This document shows positions 1 to 5,186 of a DNA stretch of 7,469 nt, piece after piece; within the stretch, counting starts at the first letter, position 1, and the number at the start of each line of letters is the position of its first letter. The stretch is taken from assembly GCA_016181905.1 (NCBI GenBank), contig JACOYM010000068.1, positions 1 to 7,469 of the forward strand, read 5' to 3'. The notes below the pieces were generated by a model that was not told the DNA's origin, searched no databases, and saw only the letters and a program-made list of their open reading frames with translations. Source of the stretch: Candidatus Pacearchaeota archaeon. Lineage in GTDB: Archaea; Nanobdellota; Nanobdellia; Pacearchaeales; GW2011-AR1. The translations under genes were made by a program, and so were the position numbers.

Positions 1-89
1 AGCTGATTTTGTTTGGAGCTGCACTTGATGCAGGAGCTGTTGCACCATGGGCACCATGGAGCCGAATATACTGTTACTTTGTGCGTCAT
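1..89 (-). CDS. Partial glutaredoxin/thioredoxin-like protein, N-terminus only
   Basis: An open frame starts at the ATG at 89-87 and runs off the left edge. It opens with MTHKVTVYSAPWCPWC, which matches the first beta strand and CxxC redox motif of glutaredoxins (Cys13 and Cys16). Family members reduce disulfides or glutathionylated proteins in the cytoplasm. A TATA-like box on the same strand (111-116) lies about 25 nt upstream of the ATG, as expected for a leaderless transcript, and a GTGA element also sits just before the start. Only 29 codons are visible. Residues after the CPWC (NSSCIKCSSK) do not look like the usual helix with a Lys/Leu pattern and add two more cysteines, so a frameshift, a sequence error near the edge or a divergent protein are all possible. 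A plus-strand frame (3-107) is also open here but has no supporting signals. The redox-fold call rests on the N-terminus alone. Confidence 0.5.
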   Translation of the reverse strand, partial: MTHKVTVYSAPWCPWCNSSCIKCSSKQNQ

Positions 90-108
90 TTTCGTCACTC
101 TATCTAAT

Positions 109-118
109 TAATTATATT
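109..118 (-). promoter_or_regulatory. TATA-like box for the glutaredoxin-like gene
   Basis: On the minus strand the sequence reads caatataattaatta; its TATAAT core lies at 116-111, about 24-25 nt upstream of the ATG at 89. An A-rich, BRE-like stretch (ctaaaatca) precedes it. The spacing fits an archaeal promoter giving a leaderless mRNA. AT-rich background makes chance matches common. Confidence 0.4.
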
Positions 119-163
119 GATTTTAGATATATGTTACTTTTAAAGGTTAAATGCGATTTTTAA

Positions 164-235
164 TCATTGTGGCGGCTGGCATCCGCAATCGCACACTTTC
201 CCTTCATGTTCATGCCCGCACATAGAACATTCCAT
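164..235 (-). CDS. 23-residue Cys/His-rich microprotein
   Basis: This short frame (ATG at 235-233, TGA at 166-164) encodes 23 residues with Cys3, Cys6, His8, His10, Cys15, Cys17 and Cys19, in the pattern C-x2-C-x-H-x-H ... C-x-C-x-C. Seven potential metal ligands in 23 residues suggest a tiny zinc-binding knuckle, although this is inferred from composition only. The start is unusually well supported: GGAGGTG lies at 247-241 with a 5-nt spacer, a near-perfect match to the archaeal 16S 3' end, and much stronger than any other ribosome-binding site in the window. It is the last gene of the minus-strand run, 12 nt after the stop of the 88-residue gene, so it should be cotranscribed. It lacks a membrane segment and is likely cytoplasmic. 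Similar very short CxxCGHxH-type peptides are, as far as I recall, seen in archaeal genomes without a known role. Confidence 0.72.
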   Translation of the reverse strand: MECSMCGHEHEGKVCDCGCQPPQ

Positions 236-240
236 CCCTA

Positions 241-247
241 CACCTCC
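241..247 (-). promoter_or_regulatory. Strong Shine-Dalgarno site of the Cys/His microprotein
   Basis: The minus strand reads GGAGGTG followed by TAGGG and then the ATG at 235. It directly abuts the TAG stop (250-248) of the upstream gene, so ribosomes ending there are positioned on this site. It decides that the 23-codon frame is a real gene. Confidence 0.75.
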
Positions 248-514
248 CTAACTTTTAAATAACTCTGTTTTTGGATTAAATGTTTCTTGCTTATGACTAG
301 AAGTGGCTTTTCTTGGCTCAACAAAAAATACTTTACCACCAATCATACCATCTTCTGCAGCTACCTTTATTCCAAAATGTGCGTGCATTTCGCGATTTTT
401 CTGCCCTTTCAAACCAAAGACAATATCATAATACTCCCCATCTTTTTTATTCTTCTTTATTTTTATACGAGCAAAGTAGCTCTTTGATTTTATTTCCCAT
501 TTCTTTTTTACCAT
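248..514 (-). CDS. Hypothetical basic 88-residue protein
   Basis: I do not recognise this protein. It is 88 residues, starts MVKKKWEIKSK and is rich in lysine, with a pattern of alternating hydrophobic and charged residues (for example SYFARIKIKK at about 12-21 and YYDIVFGLKG at about 28-37) suggesting a small beta-rich fold. Histidines occur in the segment REMHAHFGIK (about 41-50) and a Gly-rich turn in GMIGGKVFFVE (about 56-66). The C-terminal 20 residues look disordered. It has no signal peptide, membrane helix or cysteines, so it is probably a soluble cytoplasmic protein. It starts 13 nt after the stop of the preceding two-helix membrane protein, and is followed 12 nt later by the Cys/His microprotein, so all three are likely cotranscribed. 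No Shine-Dalgarno site is seen before the ATG; translation may depend on the gene upstream. Confidence 0.7.
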   Translation of the reverse strand: MVKKKWEIKSKSYFARIKIKKNKKDGEYYDIVFGLKGQKNREMHAHFGIKVAAEDGMIGGKVFFVEPRKATSSHKQETFNPKTELFKS

Positions 515-527
515 ATTAAACAGAAAA

Positions 528-701
528 TTATAAGATTGATTTATAAGTAACTAACACTCCAGTTAACGAAATCGCACCAATCACAGACCATAAAAGAAAA
601 CTCGGAAAGTCATTACCCCAACCGATAGATATTACTTGATAAGCTGAAAAAATTAATACTATTAGCGAGATTGCAAAAATTATCTGTTTTATTTTTCTCA
701 T
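528..701 (-). CDS. Small membrane protein with two transmembrane helices
   Basis: I do not recognise a family. From the ATG at 701-699 the protein is 57 residues and starts MRKIKQIIFAIS. Two hydrophobic helices are visible, at about residues 6-24 and 34-52, joined by a short polar loop (GWGNDFPS). The basic N-terminus (MRKIK) suggests it faces the cytoplasm, giving a hairpin with both ends inside. A start five codons further upstream is possible, a GTG at 716-714 giving 62 residues. I prefer the ATG because a TATA-like TATAAAAT lies at 725-718, so the GTG would fall too close to the box. Transcription from the upstream operon is equally possible, as the Pop5 stop is only about 30 nt away. Function unknown; a role related to the surface protease cannot be read from the sequence. 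Confidence 0.6.
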   Translation of the reverse strand: MRKIKQIIFAISLIVLIFSAYQVISIGWGNDFPSFLLWSVIGAISLTGVLVTYKSIL

Positions 702-717
702 TTTAAGCAATTTCACA

Positions 718-725
718 ATTTTATA
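718..725 (-). promoter_or_regulatory. Possible TATA box before the small membrane protein
   Basis: TATAAAAT on the minus strand, centred about 20 nt upstream of the ATG at 701. The spacing is shorter than the usual 24-27 nt to a leaderless start, so it may be a weak internal promoter or chance. It lies just downstream of the Pop5 stop. Confidence 0.3.
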
Positions 726-732
726 CAGATTT

Positions 733-1002
733 TTATTTGCTGTAAAGCCCCTTCAGCGTCCCGCTAACCTTCTTGACCTTAATCAGTTTTTTAGACAAAG
801 CTAGCGCAGCCCTGACTTTATCAACATCCTCCCTGTTTACAGCTAGAATATTGCTCCTGACAAAGGCAGGCGCTGCCTTTGCATACCCCAAAATGCCAAT
901 ATAGTCCAGGATTGCCTGCTCCTTCTCTGATTTTGCCGCGTTTGTCTCAAGCAGCAGGTATCTCTTCTTTTCCTTCATGCTTGGCTTAATCTTTATTTCC
1001 AT
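733..1002 (-). CDS. rnp2: Ribonuclease P protein component 2 (Pop5 family)
   Basis: This 89-residue protein matches archaeal Pop5, a protein subunit of RNase P, the ribonucleoprotein that removes 5' leaders from precursor tRNA. Archaeal Pop5 pairs with Rpp30 and helps fold the catalytic domain of the RNA. Visible family features are the basic KKRYLLLE strand near residues 12-19, the segment NREDVDKVRAALAL (about 56-69) aligning with the DxVRxALxL helix, and the C-terminal VSGTLKGL (79-86) matching the conserved SGTxK signature. It is shorter than common Pop5 proteins (roughly 100-140 residues), lacking part of the N-terminal extension and the C-terminal helix, which fits a reduced genome. Its ATG overlaps the end of the protease gene by 10 nt (993-1002), in another frame, without a Shine-Dalgarno site, so translation is probably coupled. 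Its usual archaeal neighbours (Rpp30, exosome and proteasome genes) are absent here. Confidence 0.82.
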   Translation of the reverse strand: MEIKIKPSMKEKKRYLLLETNAAKSEKEQAILDYIGILGYAKAAPAFVRSNILAVNREDVDKVRAALALSKKLIKVKKVSGTLKGLYSK

Positions 1003-4000
1003 TTTCTTATTTTTTTGATAAACATAAACAATGCAGTTAATATAATTAATATGCCTATTGTAATTGCAGTATTCTTGTAGTTAAGTATTTTTCCTATTAT
1101 ATCCGCGATAGGCTTTGCTGTAATAGGTGCGCGGGCATTTGTTTCAGCAGTATTGTTGGCTGGGGGCGCTGTGTTATTTATCCCTGCGCTTATTGACTCA
1201 TTTATGGATTTTATAGTAAAATTTGCCTTGTTTGCTGCCTTGTTGAGGCTGTTCAGCCTGACAGACAGGTCATAATAATTGTCTTCTGTAACATCAAACT
1301 TCTTTTCCTCTCCAACAGAAAGCGTTGCTGTTTGGGTTGTGCTTGACACATCTATTGTTGCGGCTGTTTCTGTTAAATCTGAGAGCTTAACAAGATGATT
1401 CTCCCCGGATATATCAACCTTAAACTGGTCTTTTTTTGTTATCTCTTTTGTGTAGCCTTCTTTGAGTTGATTGCCGGTCAATGTATATGTATTTCTTGTG
1501 TCACTTGCTGTTGTTGTTGGCGCATTATTTCCGCTATTGCTGCTGGTGCTGCTACTGCTAGAGCTGGATGAGCTGGAGCTTGTTATGGTAAAGCTTCTTA
1601 GGCTTGGAATGCCCTCATTCAAGGCAGCATCAATGCAATTGACCTGCCATGTATGGCTGCCTCTGGAAATGTCTGAAGCAGCTATCTCATTTGCTGAGGA
1701 CTGGCTTACAGAAGTGCTGTTGTATGCATAGGTTGAGCTGTCTATCAGCAGCCTGCAGCTTGATATTGCCCCGCTATCGCTTGCATTGTAAGAAAATGTT
1801 ATGCCTGTTGATGATGTTGAATATGAGCTTGCAGGGGAGTTGAGTGTTACAGCCGGAACTGTCGCATCAATTATGAAGAGAATATTTGCGCTTGAATTTA
1901 AATTTCCTGCGCTGTCATTGCAATAAAAGGTTATGTTGTGCTGCGCCTCTGCAAGCGCAGAGTTTGTGTAATTGAAGTATGTGCTGTTGATTTTTGTCAT
2001 TGTCACATTTGCCCCATTGTCTATGGAAAATGAACAACTGCCATTCTCATTCAGGCTTACATTGAACCTTCCTGAATTGCTCCAGCTGTTATTTGCCGGA
2101 GAATGCAATGTTAAAGCAGGCTTTGTTATGTCATATGTTATCGAGAAATTTGCAGAGGCGGATGCAGAGCGTATATCATTATGCGCAAGGCAGTTCCATT
2201 TGTAACCTGCTTCTGCTGAAAAACTAAAGTTGAAGGCTGTTGAATTAGACAATCCGGATATATTTTTCAACTCGCTGTAAACAACAGAGCTTGAATTCCA
2301 AATATAAAATGTAATGTTTCTTAATATTGTTGTTTCTGCTGTTGTGGCATTGCATGTAAAATTCTGGGCAGCCTGGTTTGCAAAAGAATTATCCTGAGGC
2401 GACACAAGCGTTAGCTGGGGCGGTATTGCATTAATGCTGAAATGCCTTAATGCTGTTGTGTTCATATTGTTTAGCGTGTCATTGCATGAGAAGGTTATAT
2501 TATGCGAGCCATCAATCATGCCTGTTTTTGTGTAATTGAAATATGTTGCATTGAACATTGCCATGCTTGCATTTGCAGCGTTGTCAAGAGAAAAGCTGCA
2601 TGAGCTTCCTGCCTCATTCAATGCCACATTGAACTCTAATGCTGATGTGTTATATGTTGCATTCTGCGGGGAGATGATTGTTATTGCAGGGGCAATAGTG
2701 TCAATACTGAAAACAACATTTGTTGAATTTGCATTATTTGCTGAGTCATTCGCATAGGCAATAATTGTATTTGAGCCCTCGCTAAAATTCGCATAGGCAG
2801 AGATTGTGTAGGTGTAATTTGTGTTATTCCATGAATACCATACTGACTGAATTGCAATATTGTCTGATGCAGATATATTCACAAGTATCTGCCTTGTGTT
2901 ATATGTTGCATTCTGCGGGGAGACGATTGTCACATTAGGGGCTGTTGCATCAAGAGAGGCTATGGCAGAAAAAATATCTATCCTGGGATAGTTTCTGTTT
3001 GTAGATGAATCATAAACCGCCCTGCCTGTATCGTTTAATTTATCCTCTATCTCTGCTGGTGTTAATATGCTTCCTGTCCCGAGCCTTTTAAACTGCCTAA
3101 GCAAGGCAAAGGCAGCAGAGGCATGAGGGGCTGACATTGATGTGCCCGAAGCAACAGCATACCCATTAGCGCAGTTTGTAAACCCTGCAGGGCAAAGCCA
3201 TGAGGTTGAGTTGATGCTGCTTCCTGTTGCAAGCAAATCTGTCAGGTTATTCCTGTTTGTGTAGCCTGCAATGGCGTCATTCTTGTCTGTTGCTCCGACA
3301 GCTGTTGCATTCTGCACACAGGCAGGAGACGAGATGCCTGTTGTTGAGCCGATGTTTCCTGTTGCAACAACAACAGATATATTCTTTGCAATTGCCGCGT
3401 TTATAGAAGGCGCTAAAGCATCATTATTGCAATAGCTGCTGTAAACCGCAAGGCTTCCAAGGCTCATGCTTATTACAGATATGTTATACCGAGCAGAGTT
3501 ATTGGTGCAGAATTCAATTCCATATAATGTGTCAGACCCCCATCCTCCACCGCCAGAATCCAGTGTCTTGACAGCTATAATCTTTGAGTCAGGAGCTGTT
3601 CCTTTTATGCTTCCATTTGCCGTTATTATGCCAGCAACATGTGTTCCATGGCCGTTGTCATCAATAGGGTCGGCATCATTGTTCACAAAGTCCCAGCCAT
3701 AAATTATTTTTGAGCAACTGCTCCAGTTGTATGTTGTGTTTGTTGTGCCATTTATTATCTGGTCAATATAAAAGCCATAGTCTGTGACAGCAGCATCGGT
3801 AGAAAGCCTTACAAAGATAGTGTCACCATCAGAGTAAGGTGTCCACACGTCCTGGATAATGCCATTTATTCCATGATAGCTTGCAATCTCTGTTCCATTA
3901 GAGCTGTATATTATCACCCTGTCATATGCATCCTGCCCTGCAAACTCTCCCTGATACTCTAGGCTGATGTTAGCAAAATGCACCGCTATCCTTGAAAATC

Positions 4001-4658
4001 CTGTGTAATTGATTTTCCATGTGTTGTTATAGTCATTAGAGTAGTTATGCTCTGATTCTAAGGTGTAATTTACAACATTACCCTCTAAACTCAAATTTTT
4101 TATTGCGCATGCCCCCAAGTCAGGATGAGAATAATTCACGCCTGTGTCAATCACACAGATACTTTCATCTTTCCCAGTCAGGTTTGTTCCATTAGCGACA
4201 ATCTGCCATGTTCTTGTTGCATTCATTAAAGAAACAGAGTCCTGCAGAAAAGCCTTCACAGGATAGTCATAATAAATCTTTTTGACATTTTCATTTGCCT
4301 GTAAATTTCTTATATCATCCTGCGCCAAGATTGCAGAAAATCCATTCAAAGATGAAAATCTGTGTTTTACCTTTTCCTTTCCAATTAAATTTATTGATTC
4401 CTCCCTTACAGATATTTTTAGCGCTTCTATGCCTCTTTGGCTAAGGCTTTTTATGCTGCCTTTTCTAATCTCTTCCGGGCTTTTCAGCTCAACAATAACC
4501 CGGACTTTGTCATTATTTTCCAATTCCTGAAAAACCTTATCTTCAGCCTTGCTTTCTCTGTGTGAATTGACAGATTCCCCGCGTATCCCGCTGGCTATTA
4601 TGGAGATGATAAATATAAATGAGATGAAGCATGCCAAAACTATTGTTGTTCTTTTCAT
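993..4658 (-). CDS. Surface-anchored subtilisin-like serine protease (S8) with CUB-like insert and Ig-like repeats
   Basis: This is a 1221-residue secreted endopeptidase of the subtilase family. In order: signal peptide (1-27); I9-type inhibitory propeptide (about 50-137); S8 catalytic domain (about 140-565) with Asp171 in VIDTG, His337 in GHGTHVAG, oxyanion Asn435 in ATGN and nucleophile Ser507 in SGTSMSAPH, all intact, so it should be active. A CUB-like domain (about 200-303) is inserted between Asp and His. Then follow five Ig-like repeats (571-1026), a Ser-rich linker (1027-1040), a beta domain (about 1057-1152), an NTAPPANNT-type flexible stretch and a C-terminal transmembrane helix (about 1194-1215) ending in KKIRKWK. 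By hand I count about 60 N-x-S/T sequons, suggesting heavy glycosylation outside the cell. The start is set by GAGGAG at 4672-4667, 8 nt before the ATG. It lies 29 nt downstream of the Cys-rich protein gene. Substrate unknown; adhesion, scavenging or attack on host or neighbour proteins are possible roles. Confidence 0.95.
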   Translation of the reverse strand: MKRTTIVLACFISFIFIISIIASGIRGESVNSHRESKAEDKVFQELENNDKVRVIVELKSPEEIRKGSIKSLSQRGIEALKISVREESINLIGKEKVKHRFSSLNGFSAILAQDDIRNLQANENVKKIYYDYPVKAFLQDSVSLMNATRTWQIVANGTNLTGKDESICVIDTGVNYSHPDLGACAIKNLSLEGNVVNYTLESEHNYSNDYNNTWKINYTGFSRIAVHFANISLEYQGEFAGQDAYDRVIIYSSNGTEIASYHGINGIIQDVWTPYSDGDTIFVRLSTDAAVTDYGFYIDQIINGTTNTTYNWSSCSKIIYGWDFVNNDADPIDDNGHGTHVAGIITANGSIKGTAPDSKIIAVKTLDSGGGGWGSDTLYGIEFCTNNSARYNISVISMSLGSLAVYSSYCNNDALAPSINAAIAKNISVVVATGNIGSTTGISSPACVQNATAVGATDKNDAIAGYTNRNNLTDLLATGSSINSTSWLCPAGFTNCANGYAVASGTSMSAPHASAAFALLRQFKRLGTGSILTPAEIEDKLNDTGRAVYDSSTNRNYPRIDIFSAIASLDATAPNVTIVSPQNATYNTRQILVNISASDNIAIQSVWYSWNNTNYTYTISAYANFSEGSNTIIAYANDSANNANSTNVVFSIDTIAPAITIISPQNATYNTSALEFNVALNEAGSSCSFSLDNAANASMAMFNATYFNYTKTGMIDGSHNITFSCNDTLNNMNTTALRHFSINAIPPQLTLVSPQDNSFANQAAQNFTCNATTAETTILRNITFYIWNSSSVVYSELKNISGLSNSTAFNFSFSAEAGYKWNCLAHNDIRSASASANFSITYDITKPALTLHSPANNSWSNSGRFNVSLNENGSCSFSIDNGANVTMTKINSTYFNYTNSALAEAQHNITFYCNDSAGNLNSSANILFIIDATVPAVTLNSPASSYSTSSTGITFSYNASDSGAISSCRLLIDSSTYAYNSTSVSQSSANEIAASDISRGSHTWQVNCIDAALNEGIPSLRSFTITSSSSSSSSSSSTSSNSGNNAPTTTASDTRNTYTLTGNQLKEGYTKEITKKDQFKVDISGENHLVKLSDLTETAATIDVSSTTQTATLSVGEEKKFDVTEDNYYDLSVRLNSLNKAANKANFTIKSINESISAGINNTAPPANNTAETNARAPITAKPIADIIGKILNYKNTAITIGILIILTALFMFIKKIRKWK
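1539..1580 (-). repeat. Serine-rich low-complexity linker in the protease
   Basis: Eleven serines followed by Thr-Ser-Ser (residues 1027-1040), coded mostly by AGC with some TCC, TCA, TCT and AGT. It separates the Ig repeats from the C-terminal beta domain and is probably a flexible, possibly O-glycosylated spacer. Mixed codon use argues against a very recent slippage expansion. Confidence 0.85.
2646..2674 (-). repeat. 29-nt perfect direct repeat, copy in Ig repeat 2
   Basis: This 29-nt stretch is identical to 2895-2923, at an offset of 249 nt (83 codons, exactly one repeat unit). It encodes the SPQNATYNT strand of Ig repeat 2. The perfect identity next to more diverged flanks suggests a fairly recent duplication or gene conversion between repeats 1 and 2. 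Confidence 0.9.
2895..2923 (-). repeat. 29-nt perfect direct repeat, copy in Ig repeat 1
   Basis: Partner of 2646-2674; it encodes the SPQNATYNT strand of Ig repeat 1. A shorter 14-nt match of the same type links repeats 2 and 4 (2527-2540 and 1963-1976), covering their shared FNYT strand. Confidence 0.9.
3750..4061 (-). other. CUB-like domain inserted in the protease catalytic domain
   Basis: Protease residues about 200-303 follow the CUB pattern: an N-terminal NYSNDYNNTWKI strand, IAVHFANISLE, AYDRVIIY, then IFVRLSTDAAVTDYGFYI. Glu234, Asp246 and Asp288 fall where calcium-binding CUB domains carry their Glu/Asp/Asp ligands. There are no cysteines inside, but Cys184 and Cys315 flank the insert and could close it off by a disulfide. 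The domain assignment is by motif reading only. Confidence 0.6.
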
Positions 4659-4666
4659 TTTCTTAT

Positions 4667-4672
4667 CTCCTC
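4667..4672 (-). promoter_or_regulatory. Shine-Dalgarno site of the protease
   Basis: GAGGAG on the minus strand with an 8-nt spacer to the ATG at 4658. It fixes the protease start in the short gap after the Cys-rich protein gene, where no convincing TATA box is seen, supporting cotranscription. Confidence 0.65.
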
Positions 4673-4687
4673 AATTTTCTTTGCAAT

Positions 4688-5056
4688 TTATTCTCCTGCA
4701 CATTTTCCATTCTGGCATCTGCAGATGCCAGGCCCGCAGTTGTACAGCGCTATGCATGCCATGTTTTCCGGGCAGTTTTTCAGTATTTCCTGGTAAGACA
4801 ATGCCTCCTGTTTTGTCATGCAAGATGACTGCCCGCCCATGCTGCATCCGCAGCAATCCTTATTTTGCAAAATGCAATCATCATTGCTTTTGCATACTTT
4901 AATGCTTTGGGATTGCTCTTGGGTGCTCCTTAAAAGAATGACCATTGCAACAAGCAACATTATCAATACACCAGCAAAAATCAATATATTCTTGCTGTGT
5001 TTTATTTTTATGCTTAACTCTTCCCCTTTCTTCTTGTTTCTGCCCCCTTTATCCAT
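4688..5056 (-). CDS. Membrane-anchored Cys-rich protein (12 cysteines)
   Basis: From the ATG at 5056-5054 this is a 122-residue protein: a basic cytoplasmic N-terminus (1-22), one transmembrane helix (about 23-42, NILIFAGVLIMLLVAMVILL), and an outside domain of about 75 residues holding twelve cysteines (55, 61, 68, 69, 71, 79, 95, 101, 107, 112, 114, 119). The arrangement CxxxxDC ... DCCGCxxGG ... C ... C ... C.C..GKC resembles the small secreted eight-cysteine-cluster domains of bacteria and archaea, which I recall without a known function. The even cysteine count suits six disulfides. An ATG at 5116 would add 20 residues, but a TATA-like box at 5078-5088 overlaps that extension and sits about 27 nt before the ATG at 5056, favouring a leaderless start there. 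It is the first gene of the operon, 29 nt upstream of the protease, so it may act as its chaperone, inhibitor or partner; this is inference. Confidence 0.78.
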   Translation of the reverse strand: MDKGGRNKKKGEELSIKIKHSKNILIFAGVLIMLLVAMVILLRSTQEQSQSIKVCKSNDDCILQNKDCCGCSMGGQSSCMTKQEALSYQEILKNCPENMACIALYNCGPGICRCQNGKCAGE

Positions 5057-5077
5057 AATTTTACCCGGATATCCTGG

Positions 5078-5088
5078 TTTAAATAATT
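5078..5088 (-). promoter_or_regulatory. TATA box of the Cys-rich protein/protease operon
   Basis: The minus strand reads aattatttaaa, centred about 27 nt upstream of the ATG at 5056, giving a transcription start at or near that ATG. No Shine-Dalgarno site precedes the ATG, in keeping with a leaderless transcript. This placement is the main argument for the shorter start of the Cys-rich protein. Confidence 0.5.
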
Positions 5089-5118
5089 TGTTTTTGTGGA
5101 ACATATTAATCTGCAAAG

Positions 5119-5128
5119 ATATTTAAAT
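5119..5128 (+). promoter_or_regulatory. TATA box of the RNase J operon
   Basis: The plus strand reads gcaaagatatttaaatca: a canonical archaeal TTTAAAT-type box preceded by a purine-rich BRE-like stretch. A start about 26 nt downstream (near 5150) would give a leader of some 37 nt before the ATG at 5187. A GAGGA at 5161-5165 in that leader is too far from the ATG to be a normal ribosome-binding site. The core is palindromic, so it might also read toward the minus strand. Confidence 0.55.
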
Positions 5129-5186
5129 CAATTTTTCCAATGTAAACTGAAAGAAGAAAAGAGGAAACTGAATAAAATCTAATAAA

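Larger units (their letters stand above)
1581..2948 (-). repeat. Five tandem Ig-like repeats within the protease
   Basis: Protease residues 571-1026 hold five units of about 83-98 residues, starting near 571, 656, 745, 843 and 932. Each opens with a P-x-x-T/L-x-SP strand (for example APNVTIVSPQNATYNT) and ends with a variant of FSID/FIID/FTIT; most carry NDSA/NDT-type turns. Repeats 2-5 each contain two cysteines (687/725, 769/823, 875/913, 968/1008), consistent with an intradomain disulfide; repeat 1 has none. They probably form a stalk lifting the catalytic domain off the membrane. Confidence 0.8.

Noticed and set aside
3..107. Plus-strand open frame that could be the tail of a gene entering from the left.
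   Set aside because: It ends in an unlikely basic, aromatic tail and lies opposite the glutaredoxin-like start, which has family motif and promoter support. Kept only as an alternative.
90..163. Possible terminator after the microprotein gene.
   Set aside because: No oligo-T run on the minus strand and no clear hairpin; nothing to support a call.
1015..1050. AT-rich TATA-like stretches within the protease 3' end that might drive Pop5.
   Set aside because: They code for the transmembrane anchor and its basic tail, and none has clear spacing to the Pop5 start at 1002; chance is likely.
1537..1580. Trinucleotide repeat expansion in the Ser-rich linker.
   Set aside because: Serine codons are mixed (AGC, TCC, TCA, TCT, AGT), so it is a protein-level linker and not a simple microsatellite.
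5057..5116. 20-residue upstream extension of the Cys-rich protein (ATG at 5116).
   Set aside because: The extension contains the best minus-strand TATA box, and its sequence looks like translated promoter; the ATG at 5056 fits a leaderless start and a normal basic N-terminus.
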